Shown here piece after piece: positions 9,467 to 17,591 of a DNA stretch of 64,000 nt. The position numbers and the translations under genes were made by a program. The stretch spans positions 124,001 through 188,000 of the forward strand of contig NZ_JOJE01000006.1 in assembly GCF_000720255.1 (NCBI RefSeq), written 5' to 3'. The notes under the pieces are model-generated. The model did no database searches. It was not told the origin of the DNA and saw only the letters and a list, made by a program, of their open reading frames with translations. Each line of letters opens with the position of its first letter. Position 1 is the first letter of the stretch. This DNA is from Streptomyces griseus subsp. griseus. Lineage in GTDB: Bacteria; Actinomycetota; Actinomycetes; Streptomycetales; Streptomycetaceae.

Positions 9467-10709
9467 TGGGCGCGAGGTCCGTTCCGGCACCACGACGGCG
9501 TACGGCGACCAGGTCCGTACGGGCCTCGCTGACCGGTTCCGGCGACGCGGACGCGACAGCCGGAACCGAACCGCACACACCACCGCCCTCGTGCGACCCG
9601 CAGCTCGCACCCGCGCCCTCCTGCGAGCCGCAGCCGCCACCGCTCGCGTCGTGCGACCCGCACCCGGCGCCGCCCGCGTGGGACCCGCAGCCCCCGCCCG
9701 CCGCGCCCCGGTGCTGCGGCAGCGTCACCTCGCCCGCGCCCTCCACCTCGAACCCGGCGTCAGCGATCATGTCCAGGTCGGCCTTGCCGGCCTGGCCCTC
9801 GCTGGTGAGGTAGTCGCCGAGGAAGATCGAGTTGGCCAGGTGCAGCGCGAGCGGCTGCATCGTGCGCAGATGGACCTCGCGGCCGCCCGCGATACGCACC
9901 TCCACGTCCGGGCAGACGAAGCGGACCATCGCCAGGATCCGCAGACAGCGCTGCGGGGTGAGGTTCCACTCCTTGGCCAGCGGGGTGCCCTCGAACGGGA
10001 TCAGGAAGTTCACCGGAACGGAGTCGGGGTCCAGCTCGCGCAGCGAGTAGACGACGTCCACCAGGTCCTCGTCCGACTCGCCCATACCGGCGATCAGGCC
10101 CGAGCACGCCGACAGACCCGCCGCGTGCGCCTTCCGCACGGTGTCCACCCGGTCGGCGTACGTGTGCGTGGTCGTGATGTCCGTGTACGTCCCCTCGGAG
10201 GTGTTGAGGTTGTGGTTGTACGCGTCCGCGCCCGCGTCGCGCAGTCGCTCCGCCTGGCCGTCGGTGAGCAGGCCGAGGCAGGCGCACACCTCGACGCCCT
10301 CGTTCTGCTCCTTGATCGTCTTGATCGTCTCGGAGACCCGGTCCACGTCACGGTCGGTCGGCCCGCGCCCGCTCGCCACCAGGCAGACCCGCTTGGCGCC
10401 ACCCGCAAGACCGGCCGCCGCGGCCTCGGAGGCCTGGTCGGGCTTGAGCCAGGTGTACTTCAGGATGTCGGCCTTGGAGCCGAGCCGCTGGGAGCAGTAG
10501 GAGCAGTCCTCCGGACACAGCCCGGACTTCAGGTTGACGAGATAGTTGAGTTTCACCCGTCGCCCGAACCAGTGCCGGCGCACCTTTCCGGCCGCCGCCA
10601 CCACGTCGAGCACGTCGTCGTCGGACGTGGCCAGTACGGCCAGCGCCTCCTCGCGGGTCGGCAGCTCGCGCCGAAGCCCCTTGTCCACCAGCGTGTTCAG
10701 CAGGTCCAT
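9459..10709 (-). CDS. bioB: Biotin synthase with a Cys-rich C-terminal tail
   Basis: BioB is a radical-SAM enzyme that inserts sulfur into dethiobiotin, consuming an auxiliary 2Fe-2S cluster. The CxxxCxxC site reads CPEDCSYC (about residues 65-72), and further cluster ligands lie in [14 protein letters not shown] and RIAGGRE. The core ends near residue 335. After it comes an 81-residue tail with five spaced cysteines in GCGSH-like units (Cys341, 350, 360, 370, 379), which E. coli BioB lacks. The start ATG 10709 begins [12 protein letters not shown], the family N-terminus. It is the first gene of bioB-bioA-bioD, divergent from bioF. Confidence 0.96.
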   Translation of the reverse strand: MDLLNTLVDKGLRRELPTREEALAVLATSDDDVLDVVAAAGKVRRHWFGRRVKLNYLVNLKSGLCPEDCSYCSQRLGSKADILKYTWLKPDQASEAAAAGLAGGAKRVCLVASGRGPTDRDVDRVSETIKTIKEQNEGVEVCACLGLLTDGQAERLRDAGADAYNHNLNTSEGTYTDITTTHTYADRVDTVRKAHAAGLSACSGLIAGMGESDEDLVDVVYSLRELDPDSVPVNFLIPFEGTPLAKEWNLTPQRCLRILAMVRFVCPDVEVRIAGGREVHLRTMQPLALHLANSIFLGDYLTSEGQAGKADLDMIADAGFEVEGAGEVTLPQHRGAAGGGCGSHAGGAGCGSHDASGGGCGSQEGAGASCGSHEGGGVCGSVPAVASASPEPVSEARTDLVAVRRRGAGTDLAPNA

Positions 10710-10856
10710 GAGAGCCGATCCTGTCCTACCGACCCGTTCCGGGCCAAGGAGAGTTCGTACAAGAGAGGCCATTCGCCGTGTGTGCATTGCCACACCATGG
10801 GTGGCGAGTGGGTTGGCTAGTGTCTGTCCACTGCCTACAAATCCCCCGGAGGACCC
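10710..10856. promoter_or_regulatory. Divergent biotin control region between bioB and bioF
   Basis: These 147 bases must hold promoters for both biotin transcripts. On the + strand TTGGCT (10813-10818) and TACAAA (10836-10841) are spaced 17 bases apart. A start there would fall in the GGAGG ribosome site (10848-10852), so this pair is doubtful. GTGTGTGCATTGCCACAC near 10780-10797 is an imperfect inverted repeat that could be an operator. I cannot name the regulator. Confidence 0.35.
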
Positions 10857-11984
10857 ATGGCGTTCGGCTGGATCGACGAACAGGCGGAACTGCGCCGCCG
10901 GGCCGGACTCGTACGGACCCTGCGCCCGCGTCCCGCCGACTCCCCGCTGCTGGACCTCGCGAGCAACGACTACCTCGGTCTGGCCCACCATCCGGAGGTC
11001 ACCGAGGGCGCGGCACGGGCGGCGCGCACCTGGGGCGGCGGCTCCACCGGCTCCCGGCTCGTCACCGGCACCACGGAGCTGCACACCGAGCTCGAACGCG
11101 AGCTGGCCGAATTCTGCGGATTCGAGGCCGCCCTCGTCTTCTCCTCCGGCTACGCGGCCAACCTCGCCGCCGTCACCGCGCTGGCCCCGCACGGCTCCCT
11201 GATCGTCTCCGACGCGGGCAACCACGCCTCCCTCATCGACGGCTGCCGGCTGGCCCGGGGCACCACACAGGTGGTCGCGCACGCCGAGCCGGACGCGGTG
11301 CGCAAGGCACTCCAGACGCATGACGGGCCCGCCGTCGCCGTCTCCGACACGGTCTTCTCGGTCGACGGGGACGCGGCCCCGCTCACCGGGCTCGCCGAGG
11401 CGTGCCGGGAGTACGGCGCGGGACTGGTCGTCGACGACGCCCACGGCCTGGGCGTCTTGGGCGACGGCGGCCGGGGTGCCCCGCACGCGGCGGGACTCGC
11501 GGGCGCGGACGACGTCGTCGTGACGGTCACGCTGTCCAAGTCGCTGGGCAGCCAGGGCGGAGCGGTACTCGGCCCGGCCCGGGTGATCGACCATCTGGTC
11601 AACGCGGCGCGTACGTTCATCTTCGACACCGGTCTGGCCCCCGCGGCGGCCGGTGCCGCGCTCGCGGCCCTCAGGCTGCTGCGCCGCGAGCCGCAGCGCG
11701 CGGCCGGGGCCCGCGAGGTGGCCGCCGACCTGCACGCACGCCTGACCGCCGCGGGTCTGGAAGCGGTACGTCCGGACGCCGCGGTGGTCTCCGTGCGTGC
11801 GCCGTCCCCGGAGGGGGCCGTGCGGTGGGCGGCGGACTGCCGGTCGGCAGGCCTGGCCGTGGGCTGCTTCCGTCCTCCCTCCGTGCCCGACGGCATCTCG
11901 CGCCTCAGGCTGACTGCCCGCGCGGACCTCTCCGGGGCCGAGCTGGAACGCGCTGTACGGGTGATCGGGGAGACGCGACCATGA
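10857..11984 (+). CDS. bioF: 8-amino-7-oxononanoate synthase
   Basis: BioF condenses pimeloyl thioester with alanine to form 8-amino-7-oxononanoate, the first ring-building step of biotin synthesis. The 375-residue PLP enzyme shows [34 protein letters not shown] (cofactor Asp) and the PLP lysine in [22 protein letters not shown] gives an excellent ribosome site before ATG 10857. The gene faces away from bioBAD, so four of the pathway steps are encoded within 4.5 kb. No bioC, bioH or bioI was seen here. Confidence 0.97.
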   Translation: MAFGWIDEQAELRRRAGLVRTLRPRPADSPLLDLASNDYLGLAHHPEVTEGAARAARTWGGGSTGSRLVTGTTELHTELERELAEFCGFEAALVFSSGYAANLAAVTALAPHGSLIVSDAGNHASLIDGCRLARGTTQVVAHAEPDAVRKALQTHDGPAVAVSDTVFSVDGDAAPLTGLAEACREYGAGLVVDDAHGLGVLGDGGRGAPHAAGLAGADDVVVTVTLSKSLGSQGGAVLGPARVIDHLVNAARTFIFDTGLAPAAAGAALAALRLLRREPQRAAGAREVAADLHARLTAAGLEAVRPDAAVVSVRAPSPEGAVRWAADCRSAGLAVGCFRPPSVPDGISRLRLTARADLSGAELERAVRVIGETRP

Positions 11985-12032
11985 GTCGGCGTGACACGGC
12001 CGCGGTCCGCCCCTGCTGACGGATGAGGGTGA

Positions 12033-12257
12033 TCAGTGGAACGCGGCGGTGAATCCCGACCAGCTCCCGGGGGAGAAGAGCAGGGCGGGTCCGGCCGGGT
12101 CCTTGGAGTCGCGCACGGCGAGCAGTCCGGCCCCTGGGCCGGATCGCGGCCGGGCCGTCTCGACACAGTTGTTGGCTCCCGTGCTGTAGCTGCTGCGCAG
12201 CCACCGCACGTCGTGCAGATCGGTACTGGATGGAACGTTCCGAGGCAGTGCGGACAT
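12033..12257 (-). CDS. DUF397 protein, small partner of a WhiJ-like regulator
   Basis: The 74-residue protein has the DUF397 signature: WLRSSYSTGANNCVETA, then VAVRDSKDP-like (here LLAVRDSKDPAGPAL) and FSPGSWSGF near the end. Such proteins are the small partners of XRE/DUF5753 regulators in streptomycete whiJ-type clusters and probably bind or antagonise them. ATG 12257 has GGAGGCACT in front, partly formed by the end of the upstream regulator gene 9 bases away. The two genes are surely co-transcribed. Confidence 0.9.
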   Translation of the reverse strand: MSALPRNVPSSTDLHDVRWLRSSYSTGANNCVETARPRSGPGAGLLAVRDSKDPAGPALLFSPGSWSGFTAAFH

Positions 12258-12266
12258 AGTGCCTCC

Positions 12267-13124
12267 TTACGCGCCGTCACCTATCCCGGCGATGTAATCC
12301 AACGATTCCTCGGGCGAAAGGGCGTGGACCTGAAGGGTGTTGAAGGCCTCGCTGTAGGCCCGGAGGTCTTCTTTCCGTTCGAGGTAGAGGCTACTCGTCA
12401 AGTGGTCGAGAACAACCACATCCAGGTCAGAAGTGCTCGGGAATGAGAAAATAACGAAAGGGCCGGTGATGCCGATGTGCGCCCCGGCCGTGAACGGCAG
12501 GACCTGGAGCCGTACCTGCGGCGACCGCGCCGCCTCCACCAGGTGTTCCAGCTGTCGCGCCATCACCCCGGGCCCGCCGACCTCACGTCGCAGTACCCCT
12601 TCGTCCAGTACCGCGCTCAACTCCAGCGGGGGATCGGCACTCAATACGACCTGCCGGGCCAGCCGTACCTCCACCAGGGTGTCGAGCCGGTCGTCGTCCA
12701 CGCCCTCCACGGCGGCCCGAGTCACCGCGCGGGCGTACTCGGCCGTCTGCAGCAGACCGGGAACCACCGACGTCTCCAGGGTGCGCATCGCGCCGGCCTG
12801 CGACTCCAGGCTGATGAAGTCCCGGTAGGTGGGCGGCAGCACCCCTCGGTAGGCGTGCCACCAGTGGTGCCCGCCGACACCGTCGGAGCCGGCCAACGCG
12901 AGCATCAGCTCGCGGAGTTGGCGGTCGGTCACGCCATAGGCGTCGAGAAGCAAGCGCACATCGGCTGGTTTCACCCCGCTGGTGCCCGTCTCGACGCGGC
13001 TCACCTTCGACTGGTGCCAGCCCACCAGCCGGGCCGCCTCCCCACTCGTGAGTCCGGATTGGGCGCGCAGTGCTCGCAGTTCCGCACCCAGCTTTCGGCG
13101 GCGCACCGCGGGACCGTGCTGCAT
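12267..13124 (-). CDS. XRE-family regulator with DUF5753 (WhiJ/Scr1-like)
   Basis: This 285-residue DNA-binding protein has an N-terminal helix-turn-helix (about 10-70; LRALRAQSGLTSGEAARLVG, then WHQSKVSRVETG). A C-terminal DUF5753 ligand or partner domain contains FISLESQAGAMRTLE, VPGLLQTAEYAR and VLPFTAGAH. In Streptomyces these proteins repress development genes and are relieved by the neighbouring DUF397 protein. AAGGAATACCC precedes ATG 13124. The leader contains a small perfect hairpin, CTCTGC-GACG-GCAGAG (13161-13176 in complement). It is divergent from the anti-sigma-like ATPase gene at 13338. Confidence 0.93.
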   Translation of the reverse strand: MQHGPAVRRRKLGAELRALRAQSGLTSGEAARLVGWHQSKVSRVETGTSGVKPADVRLLLDAYGVTDRQLRELMLALAGSDGVGGHHWWHAYRGVLPPTYRDFISLESQAGAMRTLETSVVPGLLQTAEYARAVTRAAVEGVDDDRLDTLVEVRLARQVVLSADPPLELSAVLDEGVLRREVGGPGVMARQLEHLVEAARSPQVRLQVLPFTAGAHIGITGPFVIFSFPSTSDLDVVVLDHLTSSLYLERKEDLRAYSEAFNTLQVHALSPEESLDYIAGIGDGA

Positions 13125-13337
13125 GGGTATTCCTTACTCCATGTGAGCCACCCGAATCCGCTCTGCCGTCGCAGAGTTCACCGCTTCGAGCGACAGATAT
13201 ATGCACATCTCGGTGGATCGCCACCCGGGAGAGGTGCGGTAGTGGCACTCTGACGGCGAAGCACCAGTCCGGGACCGTACTCGAATCATCCGCTCCGTGT
13301 CGGACTCGCGGTCCCGGGGGAAAGGGACGACGTCGCC

Positions 13338-13808
13338 ATGGCAGACCACCTGGAAGCATCCGTCACTCTGCCGAGCGATCCCGCCTCGGTCTCCGCGGCC
13401 CGCGCCTTCGTGGTCGGCACCCTCATGGAGTGGGGCCTGCCGGAGGGCACGGAGGCGTCCGACACCATCCGGCTCATCGTCTCCGAGCTCGCCACCAACG
13501 CCGTACAGCACACCTTCGGGCAGTCCCCCACCTTCACGGTGGACGTCCGGCTCGACCGTGACGAACACGTGTGCGTGGGAGTCACCGACAGCCATCCCCG
13601 GTTCCCCAAGCGGCTGCCCGCCGCCGTTCAGCAGGACAATGGCCGCGGGATGGTGATCATCCGCTGGCTCACCGCGGAGTGCGGCGGCAGGCTGAGAGTC
13701 CGCCCCACCCGGGAGGGCGGCAAGAGGATCTTCATCGAACTGCCGTGGACCGCTTCGTGGACCGCGCCGGTCGAGCCGGTGACAGCGGTGGGGCAGCAGG
13801 AGCAGTGA
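13338..13808 (+). CDS. Anti-sigma-factor-like ATP-binding protein (HATPase_c, RsbW/AbaA type)
   Basis: The 156-residue single-domain GHKL ATPase has the N-box ELATNAVQH (about 50-58), G1 VTDSHP (81-86) and G2 NGRGMVII (about 98-105). RsbW-like proteins sequester sigma factors or phosphorylate anti-anti-sigma factors. In whiJ/abaA-type clusters this gene stands beside the XRE and DUF397 genes, as here, so the three probably work as one developmental control module. GGGGGAAAGGGACG lies upstream of ATG 13338. The Gln-rich last residues are not part of the fold. Confidence 0.9.
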   Translation: MADHLEASVTLPSDPASVSAARAFVVGTLMEWGLPEGTEASDTIRLIVSELATNAVQHTFGQSPTFTVDVRLDRDEHVCVGVTDSHPRFPKRLPAAVQQDNGRGMVIIRWLTAECGGRLRVRPTREGGKRIFIELPWTASWTAPVEPVTAVGQQEQ

Positions 13809-13866
13809 CCGGACGGCCCAGGACGCCTCGTGACGCCCTCAGGACCGTCAGATCGAGCCCGGAGCC

Positions 13867-13895
13867 GGTGCCGGAGCGTTCAGGACGCCGGCACC
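13867..13895. terminator. Putative bidirectional terminator
   Basis: GGTGCCGG and CCGGCACC pair over a 13-base loop in the 100-base gap between two convergent genes. No T-run is seen, as is common for streptomycete terminators. Confidence 0.5.
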
Positions 13896-13908
13896 GCCCC
13901 TGCGCGGG

Positions 13909-14391
13909 TTACTTGACCCGGCCGTACCAGACGCTCTTCGTCCAGAGCTTCTGAAGCTTCACGACGTCCCCGGTCTTCGGGGCGTGCCAGATCTTCCCCT
14001 TCCCGGCGTAGATGCCCACGTGGTAGACGCTGGAGCTGGAGGAACCCGAGTGGAAGAACACAAGGTCCCCGGCCTTGCGGCTCTTCACGGAGACGTGTCG
14101 GGTCTTGTTGTACTGCTGGGCCGCCGTCCGGGGGAGCTTCTTGCCCGCCTTCTTGAACGCGTACAGCGTGAGCCCTGAACAGTCGAACCTCTTGGGGCCC
14201 GTGGCCCCGTACTTGTACGGTGAGCCCTTTTTGGACGCGGCGATCTGCAGCGCCTTCGTCGCAGGTGTCGCGGCCGCGGCGTCGGAGGCGAAGCCGGGTA
14301 CCACGATCGAGCCGCCAACGGCGGCGATGGTCAGGGCAGAGGCCGTGCCGGCCCGGGCCATCAGCGACGGGACACGATTGAGCGCAGTCAT
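13909..14391 (-). CDS. Secreted NlpC/P60 (C40) cell-wall endopeptidase
   Basis: The 160-residue peptidoglycan hydrolase would cut stem peptides. A signal peptide covers about residues 1-41 (SALTIAAVGGSIVVPG, then DAAAA). The catalytic Cys is in RFDCSGLTLYAF, the His in VYHVGIYAG and a polar third residue in IWHAPKTG. Lys-rich loops give it a strongly basic character suited to wall binding. ATG 14391 (MTALNRVPS) has AAGGG upstream; the open frame beyond it runs through the c-di-AMP riboswitch and is not coding. Expression should fall when c-di-AMP is high. Confidence 0.93.
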   Translation of the reverse strand: MTALNRVPSLMARAGTASALTIAAVGGSIVVPGFASDAAAATPATKALQIAASKKGSPYKYGATGPKRFDCSGLTLYAFKKAGKKLPRTAAQQYNKTRHVSVKSRKAGDLVFFHSGSSSSSVYHVGIYAGKGKIWHAPKTGDVVKLQKLWTKSVWYGRVK

Positions 14392-14399
14392 GCGCAACC

Positions 14400-14540
14400 C
14401 TTCGTCAGCCGCCTGTGAAGGATGACCTGTCGGATTCGGGCTGGCGAAGTTGCCCGGCCGCGTTGCCGCGGCTTCACCCCAAGGGCTGCTCGACCCGGTC
14501 ATGGCGTGACCGTTCCGGCGACCCGTCTTGCTTGGGTCCT
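14400..14540 (-). ncRNA. c-di-AMP riboswitch (ydaO-yuaA class) in the leader of the NlpC/P60 gene
   Basis: Read on the minus strand, GUCGCC (14522-14517) pairs with GGCGGC (14413-14408) to close the element (P1). Inside lie GGGGTGAAG (14480-14472) and the 3' signature CCGAATCCGACAGGTCAT (within 14440-14422) followed by CACAGGCGGC. These are the conserved blocks of ydaO riboswitches, as I recall them from the rpfA leader of Streptomyces. The element ends about 17 bases before the ATG of the hydrolase. Family knowledge says c-di-AMP binding turns such wall-hydrolase genes off. Confidence 0.88.
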
Positions 14541-14946
14541 CCACTCCTGCCGATGCACTCCTGTCGACCAGTCATCCGGGCGGCGGCAGGACTCGGCGTC
14601 CGTCCGGATCGCCCCGCCGTTGTGGCGGGGGCTTGTCGTCAGTCACGGATCTTCACTCACGAGTGTCCGAAATACCCAACGGAATCGGGGGTTTGTGGCG
14701 TTACTCACCACTCACCCGTTCGGGTGGACAGTGCGGTGTTCGAGTGAGTGTCCAGGTCATGACGGGGGCTCGGACCAGCATGAAAGGGTTTCAGCCCCGT
14801 CTGACGCTACGCGCGTTGCGCAAGTCGGGAGGTCCCGGAAAAGGGCCTTCAGCTACTCCGAACAGGGGTACTTCGTTCGGTGCGTTTGGGTCCCGTTCCG
14901 GACGTCCCGCCGAGGAGGCCGCGCGTCCGGACCGGACACCGGTGAG
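14541..14946. other. Non-coding stretch upstream of the riboswitch
   Basis: These 406 bases hold the promoter and early leader of the hydrolase transcript. I see two hairpins, CCCGCC-GTTGT-GGCGGG (near 14610-14626) and CACCCG-TT-CGGGTG (near 14707-14720), and an imperfect CACTC-AC-GAGTG repeat near 14653-14664. Open frames here show no family signature. No gene can be supported. Confidence 0.5.
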
Positions 14947-15255
14947 TCAACTGTCGGAGAGCGGCGGCAACGTGACGCGCGCCGTACGACGCTCCCCGTC
15001 GAGGACACGCAGCGCACGCGCCAGCGTCGGAGCGTGCAGCTCGGTCTCACCCCGCTGATGCATGAGCGCCAGTGCGTCCCTGAGCGCCGCCGCCTTGGCG
15101 ACGAGCGCCTGTGCGGCGCGTAGACCACGGTACGTGTCCCCGTGATGCGCCGGGTTGATTCTGCCGAGAAGGTCGGCGACGTCCAGGTAACGGTCGATCA
15201 ATTCGCCCTCGGCACGAGTGAGCGCGGGCAGCGGCGGCAACTCCGGTGGAAGCAT
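14947..15255 (-). CDS. Small conserved-looking protein co-transcribed with clpP
   Basis: I do not recognise a named domain in this 102-residue protein. It is predicted mostly helical (LTRAEGELIDRYLDVADLLG, then LRAAQALVAKAAALRDALAL), with a proline-rich N-terminus and a C-terminal stretch containing LDGERRTARVTLPP. ATG 15255 lies 7 bases after the clpP stop with GAGGCGGCG as ribosome site, so it belongs to the clpP transcript. An adaptor or inhibitor of that protease is conceivable but unsupported. Confidence 0.7.
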   Translation of the reverse strand: MLPPELPPLPALTRAEGELIDRYLDVADLLGRINPAHHGDTYRGLRAAQALVAKAAALRDALALMHQRGETELHAPTLARALRVLDGERRTARVTLPPLSDS

Positions 15256-15262
15256 CGCCGCC

Positions 15263-15904
15263 TCACCTCGCGCCGGGCGTGGTGCGCGAGTCCCTGCGGC
15301 TGGGGATGAGCCGGTCCACCAGGCCGTACTCCACGGCCTCCGGTGCGCTGAGGATCTTGTCCCGCTCGATGTCCGCGGTCACCTGTTCCCGTGTGCGCCC
15401 CGTGTGCTCCACGAGCATCTCCTCCAGCCGGTCGCGGGTGCGGAGCAACTCGGCGGCCTGGATGGCGAGGTCGCTGGCCTGCCCCTGGACCGGCTCGGTC
15501 AGCGCCGGCTGGTGGATCACAATGCGCGCGCCGGGCAGCGTGAACCGCTTGCCCGGCGTACCCGCGGCCAGCAGTACCGCGGCGGACGCGCCGGCCTGGC
15601 CCAGGCAGATCGTCTCCACGTCACAGGTGACGTACCGCAGCGTGTCGTAGACGGCCGACATCGCGCTGAACGAGCCGCCGGGGGAGTTGATGTACAGCGA
15701 GATGTCCCGGTCCGGGTCCTGGTACTCGAGGTACATGAACTGCGCCATCACGTCGTTCGCCGAGATGTCGTCGATCGGCGCCCCCAGGAAGACGATCCGC
15801 TCCTCCAGGAGCTTCGAGTACGGATCCATCGTCCGGTGCCCCGAGGCCGTGCGTTCGGTGAACTCGGGCAGGACGTAACGGGCGGACGGTCGGTGCATGG
15901 CCAT
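15263..15904 (-). CDS. clpP: ATP-dependent Clp protease proteolytic subunit (ClpP paralogue)
   Basis: This 213-residue serine protease subunit would assemble into a barrel fed by ClpX or ClpC. The triad is visible: Ser107 in GQAGASAAV, His131 in IVIHQPAL and Asp182 in ERDKILSA. The oxyanion strand is [12 protein letters not shown]. The N-terminus (to about residue 25) and the Arg-rich C-terminus differ from main ClpP1. GQAGAS in place of the usual GQAAS also marks it as a paralogue; Streptomyces carry several clpP genes. GGAGGGG precedes ATG 15904. It is divergent from a Phd/YefM antitoxin gene and both share an operator-like palindrome. Confidence 0.93.
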   Translation of the reverse strand: MAMHRPSARYVLPEFTERTASGHRTMDPYSKLLEERIVFLGAPIDDISANDVMAQFMYLEYQDPDRDISLYINSPGGSFSAMSAVYDTLRYVTCDVETICLGQAGASAAVLLAAGTPGKRFTLPGARIVIHQPALTEPVQGQASDLAIQAAELLRTRDRLEEMLVEHTGRTREQVTADIERDKILSAPEAVEYGLVDRLIPSRRDSRTTPGAR

Positions 15905-15933
15905 GGTGATGACCCCTCCTCGCAGAGCGCTGT

Positions 15934-15950
15934 CTGTACAAAATGTACAG
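15934..15950. promoter_or_regulatory. Double TGTACA palindrome, likely Phd/YefM operator
   Basis: The sequence CTGTACA-AAA-TGTACAG is a perfect 17-bp inverted repeat made of two TGTACA cores. E. coli YefM is known to bind TGTACA core palindromes at its own promoter. Here the site lies midway between clpP (30 bases from its start) and the antitoxin gene (27 bases from its start), so one protein could control both. Confidence 0.7.
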
Positions 15951-15976
15951 GACGTACCTGACGTTAGAATGGGGTC

Positions 15977-16264
15977 ATGGCCTACGAGATTCCGGTGACG
16001 CAAGCCAGGGCTGAACTCGCCGACCTGATCAACCGCGTGGTGTACGGCAATGAGCGTGTCGTCGTGACCCGGCACGGCAAGCCCCTCGTTGCCCTGGTCT
16101 CCGCCGCTGACCTGGAACGACTCGACGCACTCGATGGACTCGACGACTCGGCGGACGAGCAGGTGATCAGCTCCGTCTCGGCCGTCCGTGAGGTCGGTTC
16201 CGCTCCCCGCGAACGGCAGCGGTTCGGGATCGCTGCGGAGCACCGGGGGCCGAATCCGTCGTAG
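15977..16264 (+). CDS. Orphan Phd/YefM-family antitoxin
   Basis: The 95-residue product shows the Phd/YefM fold: [20 protein letters not shown], then [20 protein letters not shown]. The flexible C-terminal 45 residues would normally wrap a toxin. No toxin gene follows; the next gene (16392-17414) is on the other strand and is a membrane protein. TAGAAT at 15965-15970 places the transcript start near the ATG, so the message is probably leaderless. It is likely a DNA-binding repressor of itself and of clpP through the double TGTACA site. Confidence 0.88.
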   Translation: MAYEIPVTQARAELADLINRVVYGNERVVVTRHGKPLVALVSAADLERLDALDGLDDSADEQVISSVSAVREVGSAPRERQRFGIAAEHRGPNPS

Positions 16265-16301
16265 CGGCGGAAGTCGCTTCATTGCCGGTGCGGGCGTATG
16301 T

Positions 16302-16343
16302 GAAAGACCGCGCGCCCACTGGTGATGGGGTGCGCGGCCTTTC
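16302..16343. terminator. Terminator between convergent genes
   Basis: GAAAG-ACCGCGCGCCC pairs with GGGGTGCGCGG-CCTTTC around a 9-10 base loop. It lies between the antitoxin gene and the convergent membrane-protein gene and ends in TTTC, so it may serve both. Confidence 0.7.
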
Positions 16344-16391
16344 GGGGCGGTCGTGGCTCGGCCCGGGAGGGCGTTCGCGGTGGCCGGCGGC

Positions 16392-17414
16392 TCAGCCCGC
16401 GAGCGCCGGTTCGCGGCCCTCGGCAGGCTCGTCCTCCGCCGTCCGGGCCGGGCGGCTCCTCATGGTCTTCAGGGCGCCGCCCAACAGCACCGCGCCCAGG
16501 CCCAGGGCCGCCCACCAGCTCAGCGTCAGGGCGGGCCCGGTGGCGGCCGCGCCGTCGAAGTACGAGACCGAGCGCAGCAGGGTCGCCCCCGCGCCCGGGG
16601 GCAGCCACTGGCCGATCGCCCCGGCCGGCGCGGGCAGCATCTGCGGCGCCGAGGCGGCCCCGGAGAACGGGTTGCCGATCAGCATGATCAGGCTCGAGGC
16701 GACCCCGATCCCGGCGGGCCCGAGGAGCGCGGCGAGTCCCGCGACACCCGCGCTCACCGCCAGGGTCGCCAGTCCCAGCACCCCGGCCTCCGCCCACCAG
16801 TCGCCGGTGAGGGTGCCGAGCCAGCTGTGCAGGATCGCCGCGCCCGCCGGGCCCACCAGTGCGGCGGCCCCGACCAGCGCTGCCACGGCACGGGCGCCGC
16901 GCAGTCCGACCAGGGTGACGACCGCGCCCGCCGCGATACCGGCCAGCGCCAGGGGCAGCACGCCGGCGATCAGAGCCGCCCCGCGCGGGTCCTTCGCGGG
17001 AGCGGGCACCACGTCCACGGTCCGCACCTGCCTGTTCTCGGCGGCCGCCTGATGCCCGACGGCCTGCTGGAGCAACTGGGCGACGACCGGGCTCGCGGCC
17101 GACGCGGTCAGCAGCTCGGGACCCTGCGCCGTGACGACCACGACGCCGTACACGGTCCGGTCCTCGATGGCGGCTCGAGCGCCGGTCTCGTCGGCGTAGT
17201 GGTGGATCTCGAATGCGCCCTTGTGCTGCGCAAGCGCCTTCGTCACCTGGGCCGTCGCGGTGGCGGGGCCGGCCACCCCGAGCGGGAGGTCGCGCGGCGC
17301 GGTGCGCGCGGCGGGCCAGGCGAAGGCCCACAGTGCCAGCGCCGCGAGCAGCGGGACGAGTACGACGACCGCGACGAGACGGCGACGGGCCGGGGTGGTG
17401 GACGGTGTGGGCAT
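16392..17414 (-). CDS. Multi-pass membrane protein of the YhgE/ABC-2 permease type
   Basis: The 340-residue protein has one N-terminal helix (about 12-34), an outer domain of about 110 residues ([18 protein letters not shown], then [20 protein letters not shown]) and five or six further helices from about 150. This layout matches YhgE/Pip and ABC-2 type transport proteins, where the outer domain precedes the membrane bundle. It has no ATPase partner here. Start ATG 17414 has GGGAGAA in front. It is divergent from a TetR gene, with two TetR-like palindromes between them, so it is probably TetR-controlled and may export a toxic compound. Confidence 0.8.
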   Translation of the reverse strand: MPTPSTTPARRRLVAVVVLVPLLAALALWAFAWPAARTAPRDLPLGVAGPATATAQVTKALAQHKGAFEIHHYADETGARAAIEDRTVYGVVVVTAQGPELLTASAASPVVAQLLQQAVGHQAAAENRQVRTVDVVPAPAKDPRGAALIAGVLPLALAGIAAGAVVTLVGLRGARAVAALVGAAALVGPAGAAILHSWLGTLTGDWWAEAGVLGLATLAVSAGVAGLAALLGPAGIGVASSLIMLIGNPFSGAASAPQMLPAPAGAIGQWLPPGAGATLLRSVSYFDGAAATGPALTLSWWAALGLGAVLLGGALKTMRSRPARTAEDEPAEGREPALAG

Positions 17415-17430
17415 GGGTTCTCCCTGCGGC

Positions 17431-17470
17431 GGGGCGAGGCGGGGCGAGGCGGGGCGAGGCGGGGTGAGGC
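17431..17470. repeat. Four tandem 10-bp units in the leader of the membrane-protein gene
   Basis: GGGGCGAGGC occurs three times in a row and once as GGGGTGAGGC. The array ends 17 bases before the start of the membrane-protein gene, between it and the TetR-type operators. Change in copy number would alter leader length or promoter spacing. Confidence 0.85.
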
Positions 17471-17506
17471 GAGGTACGACGGCGGGGTCGAGTGGGTTTT
17501 AAAGAG

Positions 17507-17578
17507 AAGGATCGTTCGTTTTACGTCCGCCACCACCATTGCGCCCTGGTCGTCGCTTGTCAAGAATGAATGTTCGTT
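17507..17578. promoter_or_regulatory. Two TetR-type operators in the divergent promoter region
   Basis: Two sites follow the pattern AAnGAAnnTTCnTT: AAGGATCGTTCGTT at 17507-17520 (one mismatch) and AATGAATGTTCGTT at 17565-17578. Each is followed by TTAC, giving the direct repeat GTTCGTTTTAC. Their centres are 58 bp apart and the second ends 13 bases before the TetR start codon. The TetR protein probably binds both and represses itself and the membrane protein. Confidence 0.65.
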
Positions 17579-17591
17579 TTACTTTTGGGTC

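Noticed and set aside
10813..10841. TTGGCT-N17-TACAAA considered as the bioF promoter
   Set aside because: A start from this pair would fall at the ribosome site, removing part of it, although the site itself is strong. It is kept only as a weak possibility in the control-region entry.
11981..12019. 12-codon frame overlapping the bioF stop as ATGA
   Set aside because: The peptide [12 protein letters not shown] has no ribosome site or known relatives, and it ends before a gene on the other strand. A chance overlap is more likely.
14422..15123. Plus-strand open frames across the NlpC leader and the small clpP-linked gene
   Set aside because: They lie over a riboswitch on the other strand and show no protein-like pattern.
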